Assembly (NCBI RefSeq): GCF_003477885.1
Contig: NZ_QUEE01000009.1
Span: 1-64,000, forward strand
Direction: 5' to 3'
Source: Lachnotalea sp. AF33-28
GTDB taxonomy: Bacteria > Bacillota > Clostridia > Lachnospirales > Lachnospiraceae
Length of the DNA: 64,000 nucleotides
The notes beneath the pieces are model-generated. The model saw only the letters and a list, made by a program, of their open reading frames with translations, made no database searches and was not told where the DNA came from. Below are positions 51,840 through 59,984 of this stretch, piece after piece (position 1 is the first letter of the stretch; each line of letters begins with the position of its first letter). The position numbers and the translations under genes were made by a program.

Positions 51840-52466
51840 TTACTCCACATACTCCAATTTGCTGACGGACACCTCATACGCCACGCGCTTTTCGCTGTCC
51901 ACCTCATCTATTTTTTTCACATATTCGCGGCTCTGCACTCTGCCCCAGATCTTCACTCTGCCTCCCACATCGAAAGAGGATGCATACCTGGCATTTCTAC
52001 CCCAGGCGATACAGGGTATGTAATCGGATTTTCCATAGGGACGGTTCACCGCCACCAAAAGATCCGCTATTTCTCTTCCAAGAGGTGTTTTCCTGTAAAT
52101 GGGTTCCTTGCAGATGTATCCGTCCAAAAAGATCTGGTTGGTTTTTGTGTAATCCGTAAATTCCTCTACAAATTCCACCTCACGGACGAACACGGACAGC
52201 ACCAGGCGGTTTCTCATGCCTTCATGGCGGTTATACGAGCGGAACTGCCCGTTCACCTTCACCGTCAGCCCTTTGTAATCCGCATTGATATCCATCAGTC
52301 TCTCCGACACCATCAGCGGAATCACATCCACCTGGTCGCTTAGGCGGTTCACGAGTATCTCCGTAAGGTAAAACCCTTCCCCGAATACCTCATGGCTGAA
52401 GGTGAAATCCGATATCACCTCTCCGATCACCACCACTTTGTTGTTTTCAATCACTTTCTCTGACAT
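51840..52466 (-). CDS. single-stranded DNA-binding protein family, two OB folds
   Basis: The 208-residue protein contains two OB-like halves. The first (about 5-105) includes VVVIGEVISDFTFSHEVFGE and YLTEILVNRL. The second (about 110-205) includes DGYICKEPIYRKTPLGREIA, DLLVAVNRPYGKSDYIPCIAWGRNA and IWGRVQSREY, which is canonical SSB. The usual acidic C-terminal tip (DDDIPF) is absent; the end reads KLEYVE. It may be a specialised SSB distinct from the replication protein. AAGAGGAGG precedes the ATG. It probably reads together with the CobO-like gene 93 bases downstream. Confidence 0.78.
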   Translation of the reverse strand: MSEKVIENNKVVVIGEVISDFTFSHEVFGEGFYLTEILVNRLSDQVDVIPLMVSERLMDINADYKGLTVKVNGQFRSYNRHEGMRNRLVLSVFVREVEFVEEFTDYTKTNQIFLDGYICKEPIYRKTPLGREIADLLVAVNRPYGKSDYIPCIAWGRNARYASSFDVGGRVKIWGRVQSREYVKKIDEVDSEKRVAYEVSVSKLEYVE

Positions 52467-52604
52467 TTGTATTTTCCTCCTCTTACGATGTGTTTGTGAC
52501 AGGGATTTTTGTTGATACTATAACTATGCTCTCTTTGCATAGATAGAGCCACATATCCCATATATATAATGTTTATGCAGAAATTAAGAATTTATGAATA
52601 ATAA

Positions 52605-52633
52605 TTTCATTTACTTTTCAAACACACTATAAT
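52605..52633 (+). promoter_or_regulatory. likely promoter of the glycosyltransferase operon
   Basis: TATAAT (52628-52633) is clear, but the -35 region (TTTCAT, 52605-52610) is weak. The ATG of the GT2 gene follows 62 bases later, and no better candidate is visible in the 229-base gap. Confidence 0.4.
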
Positions 52634-52695
52634 ACAATAGTAAAAGATTGCCGCAGCTTTAGAGGAAGACACAGACAAAAAGAGGAGGAACTGCC

Positions 52696-53664
52696 ATGCC
52701 CTCTGTAGATATCGTTGTACCCTGTTATAACGAAGAAGAAGGACTTGATACTTTTTATACAGAAACAACCAAGGTTACAAACCGCATAGACGGCTACAGC
52801 TTCCGTTTTATCATGGTGGATGACGGAAGCAGGGATAAAACCCTGGACAAACTCATACATCTTGCCGGTCAGCATAAGGATATCCTTTACCTGTCCTTTT
52901 CCCGCAACTTCGGCAAGGAAGCCGCTATGTACGCGGGCTTAAAGGCCACCACAGCGGATTATGTGATCGTCATGGACGCGGATCTGCAGCATCCGCCGGC
53001 CATGATCCCCGATTTTATCGAAGGGCTGAAAGAAGGATACGACTGCTGCGCGGCCATGCGCTCCAACCGAAACGGCGAATCAAAGGTCCGCAGCCTGTTT
53101 TCCAGAACTTTTTACCGGCTAAGCCATGCCATGTCGGATATTAAGATCCCCTATGGCGCGGTGGATTTCCGCATCATGAGCCGCAAGATGGTGGATGCGA
53201 TCCTGCAGCTGTCGGAGATTGAGCGTTTTTCCAAGGGCATCTTCACCTGGGTGGGATTCTCCACCAAATGGTACCCTTATGAAAATGTGGAACGGCAGAT
53301 CGGAACCACGAAGTGGAGCTTCTGGGGGTTGTTTAAATACGCCCTGGACGGAATCACTTCCTTTTCTGTCGCACCTCTTCGCCTCGTATCCGGCATGGGT
53401 TTTGTGATCTGCGTATTCGCTTTTATCTACATCGTCGCCACGCTGATCCAGACCATGGTATCCGGCATCGCCGTGCCGGGATATGTCACCACGCTGTCCG
53501 CTGTGCTGTTTTTAGGAGGCATCATCGAGCTGTCGGTGGGAATACTGGGAGAATACATCGCTCACATTTATATGGAGACAAAAAAACGGCCGATCTATAT
53601 CGTCCGCCAAACAAACTTAGGAGATGAAGCATCAAATGAAGGAACTGATCAAGAAAGTCATTAA
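52696..53664 (+). CDS. GT2-family glycosyltransferase, GtrB/DPM1-like
   Basis: The 322-residue protein begins PSVDIVVPCYNEEEGL and has VMDADLQHPP (DxD), QDRK-type region YPYENVERQIGTTKWSFWG and two C-terminal membrane helices (about 235-260 and 265-290). Enzymes of this type transfer a sugar to undecaprenyl or dolichyl phosphate on the inner membrane face. The following GtrA gene overlaps it, which is the classical flippase pairing for lipid-linked sugars. It is the first of four co-oriented genes ending in argH. Confidence 0.92.
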   Translation: MPSVDIVVPCYNEEEGLDTFYTETTKVTNRIDGYSFRFIMVDDGSRDKTLDKLIHLAGQHKDILYLSFSRNFGKEAAMYAGLKATTADYVIVMDADLQHPPAMIPDFIEGLKEGYDCCAAMRSNRNGESKVRSLFSRTFYRLSHAMSDIKIPYGAVDFRIMSRKMVDAILQLSEIERFSKGIFTWVGFSTKWYPYENVERQIGTTKWSFWGLFKYALDGITSFSVAPLRLVSGMGFVICVFAFIYIVATLIQTMVSGIAVPGYVTTLSAVLFLGGIIELSVGILGEYIAHIYMETKKRPIYIVRQTNLGDEASNEGTDQESH

Positions 53665-54040
53665 TAAGGAAACCATCAGCTATGTGGTGTTCGGTGTGCT
53701 GACCACCGTCATCAACATCGTAGTATTTAATCTCTGTGAATACATTATGGATTATAAGGTGGCCAATGTCATCGCCTGGATTGCCGCAGTGGCCTTCGCC
53801 TTTGTCACCAACAAGCTTTATGTATTTGAGAGCAAAAGCTGGGAAATAAAGCTGGTAGGCAAAGAGGCCGCCGGCTTTATCGGAGCCCGTCTGGTTTCTC
53901 TGGCGGCAGATATGCTGTTTATGATCTTTGCCGTGGAATACCTGCATATGATGAAGCTTCTGGCGAAAATCATATCCAACGTATTCGTAATGATTATCAA
54001 TTATGTGTTCAGCAAACTGGTCATTTTCAAAAAGAAATGA
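53636..54040 (+). CDS. GtrA-family membrane protein (lipid-linked sugar flippase candidate)
   Basis: The 134-residue protein has four predicted membrane helices and the GtrA features YVVFGVLTTVINIVVF, AWIAAVAFAFVTNKLYVFES and the NYVFSKLVIFKK end. It is thought to move undecaprenyl-phosphate-sugar across the membrane. I placed the start at 53636, 12 bases after AGGAG; an ATG at 53624 touches that site. The gene overlaps the GT2 gene by 29 bases, so the pair is coupled. Confidence 0.9.
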   Translation: MKELIKKVINKETISYVVFGVLTTVINIVVFNLCEYIMDYKVANVIAWIAAVAFAFVTNKLYVFESKSWEIKLVGKEAAGFIGARLVSLAADMLFMIFAVEYLHMMKLLAKIISNVFVMIINYVFSKLVIFKKK

Positions 54041-54066
54041 TCAAAAATGCAAGATGAGGTAAATGA

Positions 54067-57000
54067 ATGGAACAAACGAAACGCATCAAAACTAAAACCC
54101 CATTGAACGAAAAGCTGCCCTTCATCCTGGCCTTTTTTATACCCGTCATCATCATGGTGGGTATTTTTGCAGGGAAGGAAATCTACCCTTTTGGAGATAA
54201 CAGCTTTTTGAGGACCGATATGTATCACCAGTATGCGCCGTTTTTTGCGGAGCTGCAGCGCAAGCTGACCGGAGGCGGCAGCCTTGCCTACAGCTGGAAT
54301 ATCGGTCTTGGCACCAATTTTATCTCCCTTTTGGGATATTATCTCTCCTGCCCGCTAAATTTCCTGTTAATCCTTTGTCCCAAGGGATTTATCATCGAGT
54401 TCATGACCTACCTGATCGTGATCAAGATCGGCCTGTCGGGCTTAACCTTCGCGTACTATTTAAGCTGCCACAATAAAACCAAGGATCTCGGCATCACATT
54501 TTTTGCGGTATTCTATGCCCTGTCCGGCTATATGGCCGCCTACAGCTGGAACATCATGTGGCTGGACTGCATTCTCTTAGCTCCGTTAGTCATCCTGGGC
54601 CTGGAGAGGCTGGTATATGAAAATAAGTTCATGCTCTACACCGTTACGCTCGGCATGGCGATCCTTTCTAATTATTACATCGCGATCATGCTGTGCCTGT
54701 TCATGGTGCTTTATTTTATCGTCTGCATGATCAATCTGCCGGCCTGCACTTACAAAAGACAGCGCGACGATGACGGCAATGAAATCCGCGTGCAGGTGCG
54801 CACCAACTATCTGCGCCCGATCGTAAACTTCGGCATTTTTTCGCTGATTGCCGGAGCGCTGGCCGCCTGTATCCTGCTGCCGGAGATTTTTGCTTTAAAG
54901 ATGACGGCCTCCGCGGATTCCACATTTCCCACGGACTGGAAGAGCTACTTCTCCGTATTTGACATGCTCTCCCGCCATCTGGTCAATGTGGAGGTGGAAA
55001 TCGGACTGGAGCACTGGCCCAATATCTACTGCGGCGTATTTGTATTTATAGCGCTGCCGTTCTATATTATGAATAAAAACGTGCCCTATAAAGAAAAGAT
55101 CACAAAGCTGGCGCTGCTGTTTTTCCTGCTCTTCTGCTTCGCCACCAATGTGCCCAACTTCATCTGGCACGGCTTTCATTATCCCAACAGCCTTCCCTGC
55201 CGCCAGTCCTTCTTATATATTGCGGTGCTGCTGGCCATCTGCTATGAGGGCTGCAGGGACATACGGACCTACAGCACCAAATCGCTGGTGGGCTGCTTCT
55301 GGGGAGCGGCCATCCTGATCCTCTTGATGGAAAAGATCATCGACGCGCCGGAACTCTCTTTTCACGTATACTATGTCAGCCTGATCTTCCTGGGGCTCTA
55401 TGCACTGTGCCTGTACCTCTACAGACGCATGAAAATCACCAGAATCACTCTGCTTAGCATCCTGTTTGTCATAGTGATCATTGAATCGGCGCTCAACACC
55501 GCCGTTACCAGCGTGACCACCACCAGCCGCAGCGGTTACCTGCGCTATACGGAGGAATATCAGGAACTGACATCATCCGCCCGCGAAAAGGACGACAGCT
55601 TTTACCGGATCGAAAAGCTCAGTCTGAAGACCAAAAACGACGGCGCCTGGGTGGGTTATCAATCAGCCTCCACCTTCTCTTCTACCGCCAATGCGAACTT
55701 AAGTGACTTCTATAAAAAGATGGGCATGGAATCTTCCACAAATGCCTACAGCTATACCGGCGGCACACCGCTTATGGGCGCGCTGCTGGGCATAAAATAT
55801 ACGCTGACCACGGAAGCTCTGCCGGACAGCAGCCTGTATACTCTAAGCGCCACTGCCGGAGAGGCCTATCTCTACGAAAATCTCTGCGCGCTCCCGCTGG
55901 GCTTTATGGTGCCGCTGGAACTTGACAACACCTGGAACACCGGTCTGGGCAATCCTGCGGTCATCCAGAATGATTTTGTATCCAGGGCGGCAGGATCCGG
56001 AGAAGTGCTGGAAACAGTCAGTTCCAGTGCAAACGGCGATACCCTGGAGGCTACGCTGGAAGAAGGCGGCCACATTTTCGCCTATATTACCAACCGGAGC
56101 GTCAAGGATGTGGATGCCGCCATGGGCGGCCGCAGCAAGAGCTTCAGCCATGTGGACAGAGGTTTTCTGCTGGATCTGGGCGTATGCGAAGCAGGCGACC
56201 TTATTTCCCTGACTGCAGGCGATGATGTCTCCATCAGCGGAAGCCTCTACCGGGTGGTCAATGACAATCTGATCGAAGCCACTGATAAATTAAAGGAACA
56301 GCCGCTTCAGGTTCTTTCCTATTCCGACACAGCGGTGGATGCCACCATATCGGTGAAGGAAAGCGGTCTTTTATTCACCTCCATCCCTTATGACAAGGGC
56401 TGGACACTGTATGTGGACGGCGCTAAAACCCCAATCAGCATATTTGCCGATACTTTTATCAGCGTTCCTCTTTCCGCCGGTGAACACACCGTGAAACTGA
56501 CCTATCAGCCGGAGGGCTTAGGCCTGGGGCTCTTGATTACGGTAAATGCGGCAATCCTGTTGATCCTGATCTATATTGTCTCCCGTTATCTGGCCAAAAA
56601 ACGCGGTAACGGAGGGGCCCCGGAGGATAGCGCTGCTATGGAGCCCGGAGCGGACGGCTGGCTCTCCACAGATGCAGCGGACTTGGGCTTAAACGGCACA
56701 CCGGCTGATACAGGCTTCCCGTCTGCAATGGATACAGGCGAACTCATGGAAGCCATGGACGCGCTGCAGCATGCGGACGGATATGCAGCTCATCCCGAAT
56801 CCGGCACATCCGAATCCGGCACATTAAAATTCGATACACCGGCGTACGACGGACCGGGATTGGACGTACCGAAAACTGCCGTACCGGAACCCGAAGTAAC
56901 CGCCGCGCAGCCGGAATCTGACGGCGCAGGGACCGTCACTCCGGGCACTGCCGCCCATAATCAGGATAACCGTAAAAAGGCGGACGCCTCCCTGCAGACG

Positions 57001-57321
57001 GACGGCATCAGTGCCACCGCTACCGTCAGCACGGCCGACGTTATAAACACGACTGCTTCTGTCAACGCCCCGGACACCTTAAATATCACGGCGTCCGTTA
57101 ACATCACCGCTGCGGTTAACACTTCCGGGAAGACTGCCGCAGGCAGCGCTTCGGGCAAGACCGCGGTTAATACTGCCGGCAGCACCGCCGCAGACAGCAC
57201 GGTCAAAGCCGAAGGGCCTTCACGGCCGTCCCTCGCGCAGACGGACCCGCTGTTAGCCAACCGTACGTTAAGAAAGCACGGAAAAGCCACCAAACAGAAA
57301 AACGCCAGAAAAGGAGAGTAA
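54067..57321 (+). CDS. YfhO-family polytopic membrane protein with long low-complexity tail
   Basis: The 1084-residue protein matches YfhO: FRTD-type LRTDMYHQYAPFFAELQRKL near residue 48, SWNIGLGTNFISLLGYYLSC near 75, about a dozen membrane helices to 460, an extracellular beta-rich part (about 480-810) and a last helix at about 825-850. YfhO proteins decorate lipoteichoic acid or other polymers with sugars from lipid-linked donors, which fits the GT2/GtrA pair upstream. After the last helix comes a tail of about 230 residues rich in Ala, Thr, Ser and Asp with repeated TASVN and SGKTA units and a basic end; most YfhO proteins lack this. Confidence 0.85.
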   Translation: MEQTKRIKTKTPLNEKLPFILAFFIPVIIMVGIFAGKEIYPFGDNSFLRTDMYHQYAPFFAELQRKLTGGGSLAYSWNIGLGTNFISLLGYYLSCPLNFLLILCPKGFIIEFMTYLIVIKIGLSGLTFAYYLSCHNKTKDLGITFFAVFYALSGYMAAYSWNIMWLDCILLAPLVILGLERLVYENKFMLYTVTLGMAILSNYYIAIMLCLFMVLYFIVCMINLPACTYKRQRDDDGNEIRVQVRTNYLRPIVNFGIFSLIAGALAACILLPEIFALKMTASADSTFPTDWKSYFSVFDMLSRHLVNVEVEIGLEHWPNIYCGVFVFIALPFYIMNKNVPYKEKITKLALLFFLLFCFATNVPNFIWHGFHYPNSLPCRQSFLYIAVLLAICYEGCRDIRTYSTKSLVGCFWGAAILILLMEKIIDAPELSFHVYYVSLIFLGLYALCLYLYRRMKITRITLLSILFVIVIIESALNTAVTSVTTTSRSGYLRYTEEYQELTSSAREKDDSFYRIEKLSLKTKNDGAWVGYQSASTFSSTANANLSDFYKKMGMESSTNAYSYTGGTPLMGALLGIKYTLTTEALPDSSLYTLSATAGEAYLYENLCALPLGFMVPLELDNTWNTGLGNPAVIQNDFVSRAAGSGEVLETVSSSANGDTLEATLEEGGHIFAYITNRSVKDVDAAMGGRSKSFSHVDRGFLLDLGVCEAGDLISLTAGDDVSISGSLYRVVNDNLIEATDKLKEQPLQVLSYSDTAVDATISVKESGLLFTSIPYDKGWTLYVDGAKTPISIFADTFISVPLSAGEHTVKLTYQPEGLGLGLLITVNAAILLILIYIVSRYLAKKRGNGGAPEDSAAMEPGADGWLSTDAADLGLNGTPADTGFPSAMDTGELMEAMDALQHADGYAAHPESGTSESGTLKFDTPAYDGPGLDVPKTAVPEPEVTAAQPESDGAGTVTPGTAAHNQDNRKKADASLQTDGISATATVSTADVINTTASVNAPDTLNITASVNITAAVNTSGKTAAGSASGKTAVNTAGSTAADSTVKAEGPSRPSLAQTDPLLANRTLRKHGKATKQKNARKGE

Positions 57322-57324
57322 GTC

Positions 57325-58701
57325 ATGAAATTATGGGGAGGAAGATTTACCAAAGAAACCGACGAGCTGGTGAATGCCTTTAATGCTTCCATATCCTTTG
57401 ATAAAAGGTTTTATAAACAGGACATACGGGGCAGTATTGCCCACGTCACCATGCTTGCCAAACAGCAGATCCTGACAGAGGAAGAGAGGGACGAGATCAT
57501 TGAAGGCTTAAAGGGCATACAAAATGATATCGAATCCGGCATTCTGACCATTGATGAATCCTGTGAGGATATCCACAGTTTTGTGGAGGCAACGCTGATC
57601 GAACGCACCGGCGATGTGGGGAAAAAGCTTCATACCGGCCGCAGCCGCAACGATCAGGTGGCCCTGGACATGAAGCTCTATATAAGAGACGAGATTCTGG
57701 AACTCAAAGAGCTGGTAAACAGCCTGCTTAAGGAACTGCTCACCTTGATGGAACAGCATACGCAGACCTATATGCCGGGTTTCACCCACCTGCAGAAGGC
57801 GCAGCCCATCACTCTCGCCCATCATCTGGGAGCCTATTTTGAGATGTTCTACCGTGACCGCACCCGCCTGGAGGATATCTTCCGGCGGATGAATACCTGT
57901 CCGCTTGGCTCCGGTGCCCTGGCCGGCACCACCTATCCCCTGGACCGCGCCTATACCGCGAAGCTTCTGGACTTTGATCAGGCGACGCGAAACAGCATGG
58001 ATTCTGTCGCGGACAGAGATTACCTGATTGAGCTTCTTGGCGCTATGTCCACGATTATGATGCATTTAAGCCGTTTTTCGGAAGAGATCATTCTCTGGAA
58101 CTCCAACGAGTATCAGTTCGTGGAACTGGACGATGCCTACAGCACCGGCAGCAGCATCATGCCGCAGAAGAAGAATCCCGATATCGCGGAACTTGTGCGC
58201 GGAAAGACCGGCCGTGTCTACGGCGCGCTGATGTCGCTGCTCACCACAATGAAGGGACTTCCTCTTGCTTATAACAAAGACATGCAGGAGGATAAGGAGC
58301 TCACATTTGACGCCATAGACACCACCAAAGGCTGTCTGGCGCTGTTTACGGGCATGATCTCCACCATGCGCATAAACCGTCCCCGGATGGAAAAAAGCGC
58401 CATGGGAGGCTTCACAAACGCAACCGACGCTGCGGATTATCTGGTTAACCGCGGCGTGCCATTCCGCGATGCACACGGTATCATCGGACAGCTGGTGCTT
58501 CGCTGTATCGAAAAGGGACTCTCTCTTGAGGAACTGCCCCTTGAAGACTATAAGGATATCTCTCCTGTGTTCGAACAGGACATCTATGAGGCTATCAGCC
58601 TGAAAACCTGCGTGGAAAAGCGCGTCACCCTGGGCGCTCCAGGCAGCCGGGCCATGGAAACCGTCATTGAAGAATGCAGGAAACGGCTCTTGGAGCATTA
58701 A
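57325..58701 (+). CDS. argH: argininosuccinate lyase
   Basis: The 458-residue protein begins LWGGRFTKETDELVNAFNAS and has HTGRSRNDQVALDM, THLQKAQPITLAHH and the superfamily signature GSSIMPQKKNPD near residue 280. It splits argininosuccinate into arginine and fumarate. Its ribosome site GGAGAG lies within the last codons of the YfhO gene and only three bases separate the genes, so translation is linked to a cell-envelope operon rather than to argG. Confidence 0.97.
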   Translation: MKLWGGRFTKETDELVNAFNASISFDKRFYKQDIRGSIAHVTMLAKQQILTEEERDEIIEGLKGIQNDIESGILTIDESCEDIHSFVEATLIERTGDVGKKLHTGRSRNDQVALDMKLYIRDEILELKELVNSLLKELLTLMEQHTQTYMPGFTHLQKAQPITLAHHLGAYFEMFYRDRTRLEDIFRRMNTCPLGSGALAGTTYPLDRAYTAKLLDFDQATRNSMDSVADRDYLIELLGAMSTIMMHLSRFSEEIILWNSNEYQFVELDDAYSTGSSIMPQKKNPDIAELVRGKTGRVYGALMSLLTTMKGLPLAYNKDMQEDKELTFDAIDTTKGCLALFTGMISTMRINRPRMEKSAMGGFTNATDAADYLVNRGVPFRDAHGIIGQLVLRCIEKGLSLEELPLEDYKDISPVFEQDIYEAISLKTCVEKRVTLGAPGSRAMETVIEECRKRLLEH

Positions 58702-58733
58702 AAAGAATCAGGCGCTGCCAGGCGCACCCATGA

Positions 58734-58787
58734 GAAAGGGGCTGCCACACCTATGATTTTTCAATCACCGGTGTGACAGCCCCTTTC
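58734..58787. terminator. long hairpin between argH and the YhcH-family gene
   Basis: GAAAGGGGCTG-c-CACAC pairs with GTGTG-a-CAGCCCCTTTC, a stem of 16 pairs with one mismatch. It sits between convergent genes. T runs are weak on both sides. Confidence 0.6.
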
Positions 58788-58838
58788 ACGGATGACGCTT
58801 TTTCTAAACAGCCCACGTCACGTGCCTTTAGCCTATGC

Positions 58839-59300
58839 TCAAATAAGTTCTGTACTGATCTTAACCACTACCTTACGGACAGTCATGGATTCATTGGCCT
58901 GCACGCCGGGACGGTGGATATCGCTGGGAAAGAACACACAGAAATCTCCGGGTACCATGTTTACGAAGGTCTCCCCGCTCACATCCTGGAAATAGATCAT
59001 ATCCTTTCCTTCCACCTTATTTTTGGGGAATTTACCGGTATCAGGCACACAGCCGATGACCTCTTCTCCCGCTACCAGATACTGCACATCGATATAGTCC
59101 AGATGTCCTTCCGGCTTTCTCTTCTCCACCGGCTCCGTAGTGAGGTTCTGCACCAGAGCGTACATTTTGTCTCCGTCTATATCGTAACGGCCCGGCTCCA
59201 TGTTCTTGAAATCATTGGCTTTCAGATATTCCAGAGCCTTCACAACCGCCGCCGGATATTCTCCCTTTAACGGACTCGCATAAACAGATGAATAAATCAT
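58839..59300 (-). CDS. YhcH/YjgK/YiaL-family protein
   Basis: The 153-residue protein has the DUF386 cupin-like fold: PGRYDIDGDKMYALVQNLTT, EGHLDYIDVQYLVAGEE and FFPSDIHRPGVQ with metal-binding His and Asp positions. Family members include EbgC, YiaL and YhcH, implicated in sialic acid and other sugar metabolism, often as anomerases. AGGAGGAAAAGG precedes the ATG. No sugar operon is adjacent; the neighbour upstream is an HD-domain gene. Substrate unknown. Confidence 0.9.
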   Translation of the reverse strand: MIYSSVYASPLKGEYPAAVVKALEYLKANDFKNMEPGRYDIDGDKMYALVQNLTTEPVEKRKPEGHLDYIDVQYLVAGEEVIGCVPDTGKFPKNKVEGKDMIYFQDVSGETFVNMVPGDFCVFFPSDIHRPGVQANESMTVRKVVVKISTELI

Positions 59301-59341
59301 ACCTTTTCCTCCTTGTAAATGCCGCTAATCGTTTTTGTATC

Positions 59342-59854
59342 TTAACCCCGGGCGGACTGCGCTTTCACAGCCAGCCTGCGGTACCGATCCTGCATCTTCG
59401 CACGCATCACGGAAAATACCTCCGCAGCACAGCAGCGCTCATCCGCATAATTAATAACAAGGCCCTCCGCATATCTGGGCGGTATCAATGTCAGCGGAAA
59501 CATATGGCGCAGAATGATATTGCGCTCTTTTTCATTCAGCTCAAAATACTTTTCCGCATTTTCCAGCGCCGCCTTAGGATGGTCGAAGCCGTGATAAAGG
59601 CCGCCGAACCGGCGGTATACATCCTTCCAGTCATACAGGAACAGATCGTGCAGCAGACCTGCCCTGGCGGCGGAAACATAATCCAGCCCTCTTTTTTTGC
59701 AGATCGTATAGGCCAGGTAGGATACCTGGATACAATGGTCTCTGCGGCTGCTGCCCGCGTGCTGCGTGAACTCATCCAGCCTGTTAAACACCGGATGCTC
59801 CAGTATATCTGATACACATTCCATATATTCTCTGTCGAATCTGTAATCTTTCAT
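59342..59854 (-). CDS. HD-domain phosphohydrolase-like protein
   Basis: The 170-residue protein has an HD domain: a His in SRRDHCIQVSYLAY, the HD pair in AGLLHDLFLYD near residue 68 and later His residues in HGFDHPKAALENA and RHMFPL, the spacing expected for a metal-dependent phosphohydrolase. It may act on a nucleotide or phosphorylated metabolite. AAAAGGGG precedes the ATG. It could share a transcript with the YhcH-family gene 41 bases downstream. Confidence 0.85.
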   Translation of the reverse strand: MKDYRFDREYMECVSDILEHPVFNRLDEFTQHAGSSRRDHCIQVSYLAYTICKKRGLDYVSAARAGLLHDLFLYDWKDVYRRFGGLYHGFDHPKAALENAEKYFELNEKERNIILRHMFPLTLIPPRYAEGLVINYADERCCAAEVFSVMRAKMQDRYRRLAVKAQSARG

Positions 59855-59984
59855 TCTGACGGTCTACCCCTTTTATGGTTATATGTCTAAATCACATCAA
59901 CTCTCATGATAGCACAGCCGCACACCGGGCACAAGCGCCAGAATTATGAAATTATCTTACAAAATTATGAATCTGTATCGTACC

